Shown here one piece after another: positions 17,822 to 30,921 of a stretch of 64,000 nt of DNA; position 1 is the stretch's first letter; each line of letters begins with the position of its first letter. The position numbers and the translations under genes were made by a program. Source of the DNA: Micromonospora halophytica (GTDB taxonomy: Bacteria; Actinomycetota; Actinomycetes; Mycobacteriales; Micromonosporaceae). Location of the stretch: assembly GCF_900090245.1 (NCBI RefSeq), contig NZ_FMDN01000012.1:124001-188000 (forward strand), written 5' to 3'. Below the pieces are notes generated by a model. That model did not search any database. It saw only the letters and a list, made by a program, of their open reading frames with translations, and was not told the DNA's origin.

Positions 17822-19134
17822 GGGTCATCGTCGTCGGAGCCGGGATCGCGGGTCTCGGCGCTGCCTGGACTCTCCGGGCCCACAGCGTCACCGTGCTGGA
17901 AGCAAGCGCCCACGTCGGAGGGCGCATGCGTTCGCAACTGGTGGACGGCGTCCCGATGGAGCTCGGGGCGCAGTTTCTCAGCTCGCACTACACGGTGGTT
18001 CCCCGGCTCGCGCGAGAGATGGGGCTGGCCCTGCGCCCGGTAGCTCCGGGCACCGCCGTCGTGCGAGGTGGCGCCCTACGGCACTTCCGCAGCGACCGTC
18101 CGCACACCCAGATGACCGGCGGCGTCCTGCCCTGGCGGTCCGCACCCCGGGCCGCCGCCGGGCTTGTTCGGGTGGCTTCGCTGGCATCCGGCCGCGCCAC
18201 CAGCGACATCACGGCCTGGAGGGACCTGGACGACCGGTCCGGCAGCGAGTGGTCACGACGCGTTCTCGGGCCCGCCGTGACAGAACGGCTGCTCGAGCCC
18301 ACGATCCACGGCTTCTACTTCCAATCCCTCTCCGACAACGCCGCGGCACTCGCCGCAGCCGTGTCGGCCTTCGGGGCCCGGCCCGGCTCGACCCTGACCA
18401 TCGACGGTGGCCTGGGACGCCTCACCGAGGCGCTGGCGGACCGATTGGACGTCCGGCTCGGGCGGCCGGTCCTCGCTGTGGCCAGAGCTGGCCGGAAAGC
18501 AGTCGTCACCACCGAATCGGGAGACGTCGTGGCCGACCGCGTCATCATCGCCGTCCCCGGTGCCGCCGCGCTGGCCATGGTGAGTGACCCGACCACGGCG
18601 GAACGAGACCTCATGGCCACGCCCTACAGCAGTGGCCTGCTCGTCGGAGTCCCACTGCCCCGGCCTCTGCACTCCACGCAGTTGGCCGCCTCCTACGGTG
18701 TCCTCGTCCATCCCGGGGAACGCACCCCCATCGCAGCCGTCGCTGTCGCGAGCCGCGCACACCCCGGGACGGCCACAGGCGACCTCCTCACGGTGATGCT
18801 CACGCACGAATCCGCCACCACGCTCGCTGCTGCTGACGACCATCGCGTAGCGGCGACGGCTGTCGCGGCCCTTGCCGAGCTCGACCCGACACTGCGCTCG
18901 ATCCTGCCGACGGCCCTCTCGGGCACCCTCGTCGTACGCCACCCCCAGGCCATGCCCACCTGCCCCCTCGGACACAGCGCCGCCGTGGCCTCCTACCGCA
19001 GGTGCCGCGCGAGTCGACCCGATGACCCCGTCGTCCTGGCCGGCGACTACCTCGGCTTTCCGTGGACCGACTCCGCAGCGGCCACCGGCATCTGGGCCGC
19101 GCGGGCGGTGGCGGGACCGTACGCCCCGTCGTGA
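17818..19134 (+). CDS. FAD-dependent amine-oxidase/protoporphyrinogen-oxidase-like oxidoreductase
   Basis: This 438-residue flavoprotein has an N-terminal dinucleotide-binding motif (VIVVGAGIAGLGAAW). The second conserved stretch is VLEASAHVGGRMRS and the GG motif is ELGAQFLSSHY. Near the C-terminus, LAGDYLGFPWTDSAAATG contacts FAD. This is the amine oxidase/phytoene desaturase/PPO superfamily. The substrate cannot be assigned. It is translationally coupled to the upstream TetR gene (GTGA overlap), so expression should respond to the TetR ligand. Confidence 0.85.
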   Translation: MRVIVVGAGIAGLGAAWTLRAHSVTVLEASAHVGGRMRSQLVDGVPMELGAQFLSSHYTVVPRLAREMGLALRPVAPGTAVVRGGALRHFRSDRPHTQMTGGVLPWRSAPRAAAGLVRVASLASGRATSDITAWRDLDDRSGSEWSRRVLGPAVTERLLEPTIHGFYFQSLSDNAAALAAAVSAFGARPGSTLTIDGGLGRLTEALADRLDVRLGRPVLAVARAGRKAVVTTESGDVVADRVIIAVPGAAALAMVSDPTTAERDLMATPYSSGLLVGVPLPRPLHSTQLAASYGVLVHPGERTPIAAVAVASRAHPGTATGDLLTVMLTHESATTLAAADDHRVAATAVAALAELDPTLRSILPTALSGTLVVRHPQAMPTCPLGHSAAVASYRRCRASRPDDPVVLAGDYLGFPWTDSAAATGIWAARAVAGPYAPS

Positions 19135-19184
19135 CGGCCCGACGGTCGTCCTTTCTGACGCCCCCTCGACCGGCCCGCTCGCGC

Positions 19185-19253
19185 CCACCCGCCCAGGGCG
19201 AACGGCACGCCGAACGCCAGGACGACCTGCGACCAGATCGGGGCGGTGGTGGG
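19185..19253 (-). pseudogene. Possible relic of an Nramp-type metal transporter
   Basis: Minus-strand translation gives PIWSQVVLAFGVPFAL (core 19194-19238). This strongly resembles the conserved SQVVLSFGIPFAL helix of Nramp/MntH manganese transporters, with high G/C third positions. No start, stop or remaining domain is present. The fragment lies in the 284-bp gap between the FAD oxidoreductase and the LacI gene, whose remainder shows nothing else. A chance match cannot be excluded at this length. Confidence 0.35.
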
Positions 19254-19418
19254 ATGGCGGGTGCCGGGCAGCGTCGGGGACTGGCGTAGAGTGTTGGCTC
19301 CAGCGCTCTCCGCCCGCTGAAGCGCGCACCGGTGTCGTAGTCGCCAGGCGATCGGGCATCGGGATGCCCGTTCACCTCGGCGGGCCAGGGCGACCGGCGG
19401 GCAGGCGGGGGGAGTGAG

Positions 19419-20426
19419 ATGGCGGCACGGGGTCCTGCGATGACGGATGTGGCCCGCCTTGCCGGTGTCTCCCACCAGACGGTGTCGCGGGTGCTCAACG
19501 GCCATCCCTACGTCCGTGAGCAGACCCGACTGCGCGTGGAGGCCGCCATCGCCGAGCTGGGATACCGGCCCAACCGGGCGGCCCGGGCGTTGGTCACCGG
19601 CCGCTCGCAGGTGATCGGCGTGGTCGCGCAGAACACCACCCTCTACGGGCCGGCGTCGCTGCTCGCCGCCCTGGAGCAGGTCGCCGCCGAGGCGGGCTTC
19701 GCCGTCAGCGTGGGCAGCGTCCGCGATCTCGACCACCGGTCGGTCTCGGCGGTCGTCGAGCGACACCTGGCCCATGGTGTCGCCGGTGTCGTGGTGATCG
19801 CACCGGTGGAGTCGGCCGGCGAGGCGTTGGAACGCCTCCCGAAGGACGTCCCGCTGGTGACCGTCGACGGTGATCCGTGTGGATCGGTGCCGTTGGTCAC
19901 CGTCGACCAGGTTGCCGGTGCCCGGGAGGCCACCCGGCACCTGCTCGGCGCCGGCCACCGCACGGTCTGGCACGTGTCCGGACCGTCCGACTGGTTCGAC
20001 AGCGCCGGTCGTATCCAGGGCTGGCGGGAGGCGTTGCGAGCCGCCGGGGCGGAGCTGCCGGAGCCGGTGCCGGCGGACTGGTCCGCGGCGTCCGGCTACC
20101 GGTGCGGGCAGATGCTGGCCCGGATGCCGGAGGTCACCGCGATCTTCACCGCCAACGACCACCTCGCGCTCGGTGTGCTGCGGGCGCTGCACGAGTACGG
20201 CCGGCGGGTGCCGGACGAGATGAGCGTGGTGGGCTTCGACGACGTGCCGGAGGCCGCCTACTTCATCCCGCCGTTGACCACCGTACGGCCGGATTTCGCC
20301 GCGGTGGCCAGGGCGAGCCTCGACATGCTCCTGGCCCAGATAGAGGGCGACACCGGGGGTGAGCTGCGGCAGACCATCGCGCCCACCCTGGTGGCCCGGA
20401 ACAGCGTCGCCGCACCACCGCGCTGA
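19419..20426 (+). CDS. LacI-family transcriptional regulator
   Basis: This 335-residue protein has an N-terminal LacI helix-turn-helix (TDVARLAGVSHQTVSRVLNG, residues 9-28), a hinge helix (RAARALVTGRS) and a periplasmic-binding-protein-like sugar domain ending with VPDEMSVVGFDDVPEA. It has the normal family length and a GGGGGGAG ribosome site. Such proteins repress sugar-utilisation genes until a carbohydrate ligand binds. A perfect GAGAGCGCTCTC palindrome sits before the GH16 glucanase gene 1.3 kb downstream and is a likely target. The inducer would then be a beta-glucan oligosaccharide (inference). Confidence 0.92.
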   Translation: MAARGPAMTDVARLAGVSHQTVSRVLNGHPYVREQTRLRVEAAIAELGYRPNRAARALVTGRSQVIGVVAQNTTLYGPASLLAALEQVAAEAGFAVSVGSVRDLDHRSVSAVVERHLAHGVAGVVVIAPVESAGEALERLPKDVPLVTVDGDPCGSVPLVTVDQVAGAREATRHLLGAGHRTVWHVSGPSDWFDSAGRIQGWREALRAAGAELPEPVPADWSAASGYRCGQMLARMPEVTAIFTANDHLALGVLRALHEYGRRVPDEMSVVGFDDVPEAAYFIPPLTTVRPDFAAVARASLDMLLAQIEGDTGGELRQTIAPTLVARNSVAAPPR

Positions 20427-20454
20427 CCCGCCGACGCCGGGCCGGTGTCCGGCC

Positions 20455-20625
20455 GTCGCGTGGGAGCGGAACCAGCGGCGGCCGTCACTGCCGATCGCCT
20501 CGTGGATCAGCAGCCAGGTGTTGCTGCCGGCGACCCTTCGCACGCCACGGCCGTTCACGCACACGGCAGGTCCGGACCACCGTACGGGGAAGCGATCGAC
20601 CCGGGTGTCCCCGAACGGGTGGGCG
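20455..20625 (-). pseudogene. Coding-like fragment of an unrecognised protein
   Basis: In one minus-strand frame about 57 codons show strong G/C third-position bias and a protein-like composition (for example RFPVRWSGPAVCVNGRG and NTWLLIHEAIGSDGRRWFR). I see no start codon with a ribosome site and no in-frame stop nearby. It sits between the convergent LacI and protease genes. It could be the remnant C-terminus of a lost gene or an unrecognised small gene. I do not recognise the family. Confidence 0.35.
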
Positions 20626-20653
20626 GGAGGCGGACACGTCCGGACGTGCCGGT

Positions 20654-21496
20654 CTACGGGACGGTGACCCCGTACGCGGCCAGTGCCTCCGTGACGGGCT
20701 GGTAGTAGGTCGTTCCACCGGTGCTGCAGGTGCCGCTGCCGCCGGACAGGATGCCGAGGACGGTGCCGGTGGTCGGGGAGTAGAGCGGCCCGCCGCTGTC
20801 TCCGGGTTCGGCGCAGATGTTGGTACGGATGAGTCCGGAGACGCTGCCCTCGGCGTAGTTCACCGTCTGGTTCAGCCCGGTCACCGAGCCGCACCGCACG
20901 CCGGTGGTGGCGCCGCTGCGGCAGACGGCCTGGCCGACGTACGCGTTGCCGGCGCGGTTGATCGTGACCGTCCCCGGGTAGGTGTATACGGCGCTGGGGT
21001 GGCTGACCGTGCCGGTGTAGCGCACGATGCCGTAGTCGTTGCCGGGAAAGCTGCTGCCGGTACGGCTGCCGAGCACGATGGTCTGGCTGCTGTTGGCGTA
21101 CCAGGTCGAGGCGACGCGGGCGCAGTGCCCGGCGGTGATGAAGTAGTAGGTGCTGCCGCTGCGGACGTTGGCGCCGAGGGAACACCGGGCGCCGGCGCCG
21201 TGGATGGCCTGTCCGCCGGCGATGAGCAGGCGCAGGCGGCCGGGTTCCCGGCGCAGGGTCGCCCCGGCCTGCTCGGCGACCGCGCGTAGCGCGCGGGACT
21301 GGGCCTCGGTGACGGACTCGTCGACGGTGAGGGTGGTCCGGCCGGTCGCCGGGTCGAAGCCCCACGCGGTGCCGGCGGTGCGCACCGCGCTCAGGGCGTG
21401 CGGACCGGCTGTGGCGGTGACGCCACCGTGCGCGGCCGCCGGGGTGGCCGGGAGCAGCAGGACGAGAGCGAGGACGACGAGCGGAAGACGACGCAT
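20654..21496 (-). CDS. Secreted chymotrypsin-like serine protease (streptogrisin/alpha-lytic type, S1)
   Basis: This 280-residue protein has a Sec signal peptide ([22 protein letters not shown]) and a short propeptide of roughly 70 residues with an alpha-lytic-protease-like pro-region. The mature S1 domain carries the triad in ITAGHC, NDYGIV and GDSGGP. Paired cysteines ([33 protein letters not shown]) match the three disulfides of streptogrisins. It is probably extracellular and self-processed. The ATG has AGGTGGTGG upstream. It is convergent with LacI and divergent from the glucanase. Confidence 0.93.
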   Translation of the reverse strand: MRRLPLVVLALVLLLPATPAAAHGGVTATAGPHALSAVRTAGTAWGFDPATGRTTLTVDESVTEAQSRALRAVAEQAGATLRREPGRLRLLIAGGQAIHGAGARCSLGANVRSGSTYYFITAGHCARVASTWYANSSQTIVLGSRTGSSFPGNDYGIVRYTGTVSHPSAVYTYPGTVTINRAGNAYVGQAVCRSGATTGVRCGSVTGLNQTVNYAEGSVSGLIRTNICAEPGDSGGPLYSPTTGTVLGILSGGSGTCSTGGTTYYQPVTEALAAYGVTVP

Positions 21497-21637
21497 GCCA
21501 CCACCTGCGATCGTTGAGAATCGATGTAATAGACAGCATCCGCCCTCCGGGTCGCGGTTTCAAGCGTCGTCGGGCGCCGATCGTGCGCCGGGTCGACGGA
21601 TGCGGGCGCCCGGCCACGGCAGGAACTGCAAGGAGTG

Positions 21638-21666
21638 TTGACAGTAGGTGAGCAAATCGACAGACT
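21638..21666 (+). promoter_or_regulatory. Promoter of the GH16 gene
   Basis: TTGACA (21638-21643) and CAGACT (21661-21666) are 17 bases apart. Transcription would begin near 21673, directly against the LacI-type palindrome at 21674-21685. The arrangement fits repression by promoter occlusion. Confidence 0.6.
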
Positions 21667-21673
21667 TCCACCT

Positions 21674-21685
21674 GAGAGCGCTCTC
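21674..21685. promoter_or_regulatory. LacI-type operator, GAGAGCGCTCTC
   Basis: This is a perfect 12-bp palindrome with the central CG step and AGCGCT core typical of actinobacterial LacI operators such as the CebR box. It lies at the predicted start of the glucanase transcript. The LacI gene at 19419 is the nearest candidate regulator. Only a partial match (AGCGCTCTC) is seen upstream of the LacI gene, near 19303-19311. Confidence 0.75.
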
Positions 21686-21763
21686 CCGATCTGCGGTCAT
21701 CAGCCCGTCCACGACGGACACTGCCGGTGACCGGGACAGAGCGGCCCCGCCGAGGAGGTTGTC

Positions 21764-23017
21764 ATGGTTCTGACCCACGCCCGCCGCACCTGGATGATCG
21801 TCACCGCGCTCGCGGTCGCGATCTCCGTGGCGCTCGTCTGGTGGACCCCGCCCCGACCCGCCGAGGCGGACATCGGCGGCATCACCTGGCAGGACGAGTT
21901 CAACGAACCGGCGGGCACACCGGTCAACCAGAACCGGTGGCGGTTCGACATCGGCGGCAGCGGCTGGGGCAACAACGAGCGGCAGTACTACACCAGCAGC
22001 ACCAGCAACGCCGTGCACGACGGCCAGGGCAACCTGGTCATCACGGCCCGACGGGAGAACCCGGCCAACTACCAGTGCCACTACGGCCGGTGCGAGTACA
22101 CCTCGGCGCGGCTGCTGACCGCCCAGACCTTCACCCAGGCGTACGGCCGGTTCGAGGCGCGCATCAAGATCCCTCGGGGGCAGGGCATCTGGCCGGCGTT
22201 CTGGATGCTCGGCAACGACATGGGCAGCGTGGGCTGGCCCGCCGCCGGGGAGATCGACATCATGGAGAACATCGGCCGGGAGCCGAACACGGTCTACGGC
22301 ACCATCCACGGCCCCGGCTACTCCGGCGGTGGCGGGATCACCGGCAGCCGTACCATCGGCAGCCCGCTCGCCGACGGCTTCCACACCTACCGGGTCGACT
22401 GGCAGCCGAACTCCATCGTCTGGTACCTCGACGGCGTCGAGTACCACCGGGTCGACCCGGGCCGGCTCGGCGGCAACCGTTGGGTCTTCGACCACCCCTT
22501 CTTCATGATCCTGAACGTGGCGGTCGGCGGGAACTGGCCCGGCTACCCCGACGCCTCGACCCAGTTCCCGCAGCAGATGCTCGTCGACTACGTCCGCGTC
22601 TCCGGGTACGTCCCCGGCGGCAACCCGCCGCCCGGCACCACCCGTCTCCGCGGCACCCAGAGTGGACGCTGCATTGACATTCCGGGCGCGAACCCGGTCG
22701 ACGGCGCCAAGCTGCAGATCTGGGACTGCAACACCACCCCCGCCCAGGCCTGGACCTTCGAGGCCGACGGCACGGTACGGGCGATGGGCAAGTGCATGGA
22801 CCCGGCCTGGGCCGGCACCGCCAACGGCACCGAGGTCAACCTCGTCACCTGCAACGGCAATCCGGTGCAACGCTTCACCCTCAACGGCGCCGGCGACCTG
22901 GTCAACCTCAGCGCCAACCGGTGCGTGGACGTGCGGGATGCGAACCCGAACAACGGCGGCAAGCTCCAGCTCTGGGACTGCACCGGCGCCACCAACCAGA
23001 AGTGGTCCCGGTACTGA
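21764..23017 (+). CDS. Secreted GH16 endo-beta-1,3-glucanase with C-terminal ricin-type lectin domain
   Basis: This 417-residue protein has a signal peptide (hydrophobic residues about 10-35) and a GH16 laminarinase domain (about 38-285). The catalytic EIDIMEN motif supplies nucleophile and acid/base glutamates. A short Gly/Pro linker leads to a ricin B/CBM13 domain (about 295-417) with GRCIDIPG, KCMDPAW and RCVDVRD repeats and QxW signatures. It would hydrolyse fungal or plant beta-1,3-glucans outside the cell while bound through its lectin domain. A GAGGAGG ribosome site precedes the ATG. A LacI operator overlaps the predicted transcription start. Confidence 0.95.
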   Translation: MVLTHARRTWMIVTALAVAISVALVWWTPPRPAEADIGGITWQDEFNEPAGTPVNQNRWRFDIGGSGWGNNERQYYTSSTSNAVHDGQGNLVITARRENPANYQCHYGRCEYTSARLLTAQTFTQAYGRFEARIKIPRGQGIWPAFWMLGNDMGSVGWPAAGEIDIMENIGREPNTVYGTIHGPGYSGGGGITGSRTIGSPLADGFHTYRVDWQPNSIVWYLDGVEYHRVDPGRLGGNRWVFDHPFFMILNVAVGGNWPGYPDASTQFPQQMLVDYVRVSGYVPGGNPPPGTTRLRGTQSGRCIDIPGANPVDGAKLQIWDCNTTPAQAWTFEADGTVRAMGKCMDPAWAGTANGTEVNLVTCNGNPVQRFTLNGAGDLVNLSANRCVDVRDANPNNGGKLQLWDCTGATNQKWSRY

Positions 23018-23116
23018 GGTCTGTGCAACGATCGTCGGGCGTCGTGCCGACGGCCCGTCCCGCCGTTCTGCCCGCGCGGTCGTAGGCGCCACACCTCGTA
23101 CCCCTTGGAGAGCACG

Positions 23117-24493
<1,377 letters not shown>

Positions 24494-24654
24494 GCGCAGC
24501 CGCCGTCGGCCGGCGGCCCGGGTGGGTGCTGGCGACGCGAGACCGACCGTAGTCGGCGCGCGGACCGAACGGAAGAGCGGCTGTCGGCGGAGACCGGCCG
24601 GGCCGTCGGCGCCGGGACGGACACAACGGACGCCGACGTGGAGTCGACCGACTC

Positions 24655-24682
24655 GTGAGTGGGATTTTGCACTCACAGTGCA
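24655..24682. promoter_or_regulatory. Overlapping inverted repeats, operator candidate for the DUF2855 gene
   Basis: GTGAGTG (24655-24661) pairs with CACTCAC (24670-24676). TGCACT (24668-24673) pairs with AGTGCA (24677-24682) across three bases. Both dyads are perfect and share bases, so two alternative structures or two protein sites exist immediately before the -35 box at 24684. The binding protein is unknown. Confidence 0.6.
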
Positions 24683-24683
24683 C

Positions 24684-24718
24684 TTGTCTCGGGTTTCGGC
24701 GCCGCTTAGCGTCACACC

Positions 24719-24719
<1 letters not shown>
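24684..24719 (+). promoter_or_regulatory. Leaderless promoter of the DUF2855 gene
   Basis: TTGTCT (24684-24689) and TAGCGT (24707-24712) are 17 bases apart. The start site predicted six bases after the -10 box is the A of the ATG at 24719. There is no ribosome site. This is the classic layout of an actinobacterial leaderless transcript. Confidence 0.65.
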
Positions 24720-28589
<3,870 letters not shown>

Positions 28590-28595
28590 TCGTGG

Positions 28596-28631
28596 GCGTC
28601 CGGGCCGGCCCGCACGGGCCGGCCCGGACGC
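28596..28631 (+). terminator. katG terminator hairpin
   Basis: A perfect 16-base stem (28596-28611 with 28616-28631) has a four-base GCAC loop and starts seven bases after the katG stop. No T-run follows. Confidence 0.8.
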
Positions 28632-28803
28632 GGTGCCGCACAGCAGCATCGGGGTGCACATCGATCGACTTGCCCGGCGTCGACCCGTCGGCGGCGGTGG
28701 CGCGGGCCCGGTGGACGCGCGTGGCGCGGCGGTGGCCTTAGCTGGCCGTTAAGTAACGGGCGAACTGGTTCACCCGGCCGGCCGCACTGGGCAGACTGGG
28801 GAG

Positions 28804-30456
28804 ATGATCACCCCCGACCCGCCCGCTCCGCCCGTCCGCCGTCGTCGTACCCGGGCGCTCGTCGCGGTGATCGCCACGCTCACCGTGGCGGTCACGGCCG
28901 GCGCCTGGTCGCTGCGGGAGCGGGTGGGTGGCGACGGCGGCACGCCGGGCCGTGCCGTGGCGGCGCCCGACGCCGGTCCGGCAGGCGGCGCCCCCGCCTG
29001 CGCCGGCCAACCGGCCCAGGCGCTCCGCGAACTGCGCGGCATGTGGATCACCACGGTGAACAACATCGACTGGCCGAGCCGGCGCGGACTGCCGGCCGAG
29101 ACGGTACGGACGGAGTTGCGGGGCTGGCTCGACCTGGCCGTGCGGCACCACCACAACGCGGTCTTCGTGCACGTGAGGCCGAGCGGCGACGCGCTCTGGC
29201 CGTCGGAGTACGCGCCGTGGTCGGAGTGGCTGACCGGACACCGCGACGGCCGGGACCCGGGCTGGGACCCGATGGAGTTCATGATCGCCGAGGCGCACGC
29301 CCGCAACCTGGAGTTCCACGCCTGGTTCAATCCGTACCGGGGTGGGCAGCCGGCCACGGTGGGCGGACCCGGCCCCCGGCTGGACCGGCTCGCGCCGACC
29401 CACCCGCTGCGGCGGCACCGCGACTGGGTGGTGACCTATCCCAGCGCCGACCGGCCCGGCAGCCGCCTCTACTTCAACCCGGGCATCCCCGAGGCGCGCA
29501 CGTTCGTCGAGGACTCCATGCTGGAGGCGGTCCGCCGCTACGACGTCGACGGGGTGCACTTCGACGACTTCTTCTACCCGTACCCGGAGGCCGGGCAGGA
29601 CTTCCCGGACGACGCGGCGTTCGCCCGGTACGGCCGGGGGCACACGGACAAGCACGCCTGGCGCCGGGACAACGTGAACACGCTGGTCCGCGAGATGAGT
29701 GAGCGGATCAAGGCGCTCAAGCCGTGGGTGAAGTTCGGCATCAGCCCGTTCGGCATCTGGCGCAACGCGCGTACCGATCCGGCCGGCTCGGCGACCGCGG
29801 GCCTGCAGAGCTACGACGACATCTACGCCGACACCCGGCTCTGGGTACGACAGCAGTGGCTGGACTACGTCGTGCCGCAGCTCTACTGGCACATCGGGTT
29901 CGGCAAGGCCGACTACGCCAAGCTGCTGCCGTGGTGGGCGGCCACGGTGCGGGGCACCCGGGTGCAGCTCTACATCGGTCAGGCCGACTACCGGGTGGGC
30001 GAGCGTGGCGCCTGGCGCGACCCGGCCGAGCTGGACCGCCAGCTCGCCCTCAACCGCCGCCACGGGGTGAGCGGGAGCGTGCACTTCAGCGCCAGACAGG
30101 TCCGCGCCGACAGGCTCGGGGCGGTCAGCCGTTACCGCGGTGCGCACTACGCCGGCCCGGCGCTGGTGCCCGTGATGACGCACCTGCCGGCCGCCCCGCC
30201 GACCGCACCGACGGTGACCGACGTGCGGAGTGAGGCCGGTCAGGTGGCGCTGACCTGGCGCGGGGAGGGTGCGGCGAGCTTCGCCGTCTACCGGGTGGAC
30301 GGTGACGCGGCCCGCCTCGTGGGCACCACGCGGGGCACCGGTTGGGTCGACCGCACCGCGCCCACCGGACGCCCGCTCTCCTACTGCGTGTCGGGACTGG
30401 ACCGCAGCGGGAACGAGGGCCGGCTCAGTGCGCCGGTGCCGGTCACCGCGCGGTGA
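28804..30456 (+). CDS. Secreted GHL10 (DUF187) glycoside-hydrolase-like protein
   Basis: This 550-residue protein has a basic N-terminus and hydrophobic segment (about 17-37) acting as signal or anchor, then a low-complexity linker. The GHL10 TIM-barrel domain (about 75-420) begins RELRGMWITTVNNIDWPS and includes HAWFNPYRG, GVHFDDFFYPYP, KFGISPFGIWRN and DYVVPQLYWHIGF. A C-terminal fibronectin-III-like domain covers about 445-550. The family is thought to act on bacterial cell-wall or exopolysaccharide glycans, but activity is not established. It is extracellular or surface-attached. Transcription probably starts in the gap after katG. Confidence 0.85.
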   Translation: MITPDPPAPPVRRRRTRALVAVIATLTVAVTAGAWSLRERVGGDGGTPGRAVAAPDAGPAGGAPACAGQPAQALRELRGMWITTVNNIDWPSRRGLPAETVRTELRGWLDLAVRHHHNAVFVHVRPSGDALWPSEYAPWSEWLTGHRDGRDPGWDPMEFMIAEAHARNLEFHAWFNPYRGGQPATVGGPGPRLDRLAPTHPLRRHRDWVVTYPSADRPGSRLYFNPGIPEARTFVEDSMLEAVRRYDVDGVHFDDFFYPYPEAGQDFPDDAAFARYGRGHTDKHAWRRDNVNTLVREMSERIKALKPWVKFGISPFGIWRNARTDPAGSATAGLQSYDDIYADTRLWVRQQWLDYVVPQLYWHIGFGKADYAKLLPWWAATVRGTRVQLYIGQADYRVGERGAWRDPAELDRQLALNRRHGVSGSVHFSARQVRADRLGAVSRYRGAHYAGPALVPVMTHLPAAPPTAPTVTDVRSEAGQVALTWRGEGAASFAVYRVDGDAARLVGTTRGTGWVDRTAPTGRPLSYCVSGLDRSGNEGRLSAPVPVTAR

Positions 30457-30921
30457 GTGGCCCCCCGGACGGCTGAGCCCGCAACACCCGGAGACGAATC
30501 CCGGCCGAGAGGCCGTCCCCGCCCCGAGCACGGCGCGGGAGCGGCCCCACCCATGGCGCGGGCCGTGGCGACCGCGCACCGCGTCCTCCGATCGGAGGAC
30601 GACTCCCCGGTACGGCAGCGCCGAGACCGGCGGTGGCGTTGACTTCGCCTCGGAGTGTCCGCGTCGCTGGGCGCCGGGACGGGCCTGCGCCGGCGCCGTG
30701 CGGGCGGATCCGGGCGTCGGGCACCGGCGCCCGGTCGGCGCACCGTCGACGGTCGGCAGCGGGTCCGGGCCCGCACGGAACAGTTCGAGGAGCCACATCG
30801 TGAACGGGCCGACCGTGACCCGTCCCCGCTCCCTCCGGGGACGCGGTGACCGCCAGGAGCACCGCTGCGACACCTCCCCGGCGCCCGGTCACCGGTTCAG
30901 GCCCCCGGCACGGGCCGCCCG
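30457..30921. other. 465-bp intergenic region with one 20-bp palindrome
   Basis: No convincing gene is present; open frames are Arg/Pro-rich shadows. The notable element is a perfect 20-bp palindrome at 30582-30601. The zwf start at 30922 has no clear ribosome site and no obvious promoter. Confidence 0.5.
30582..30601. promoter_or_regulatory. Perfect 20-bp palindrome
   Basis: The arm CGTCCTCCGA (30582-30591) is followed directly by its exact complement (30592-30601). It lies midway between the GHL10 and G6PDH genes. It could be an operator for a dimeric regulator or a terminator. Confidence 0.5.

Noticed and set aside
19047-21671. An 874-codon minus-strand frame over the LacI and protease genes
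   Set aside because: Mostly antisense shadow and frame-shifted protease sequence; only two short islands in it look coding and are reported separately.
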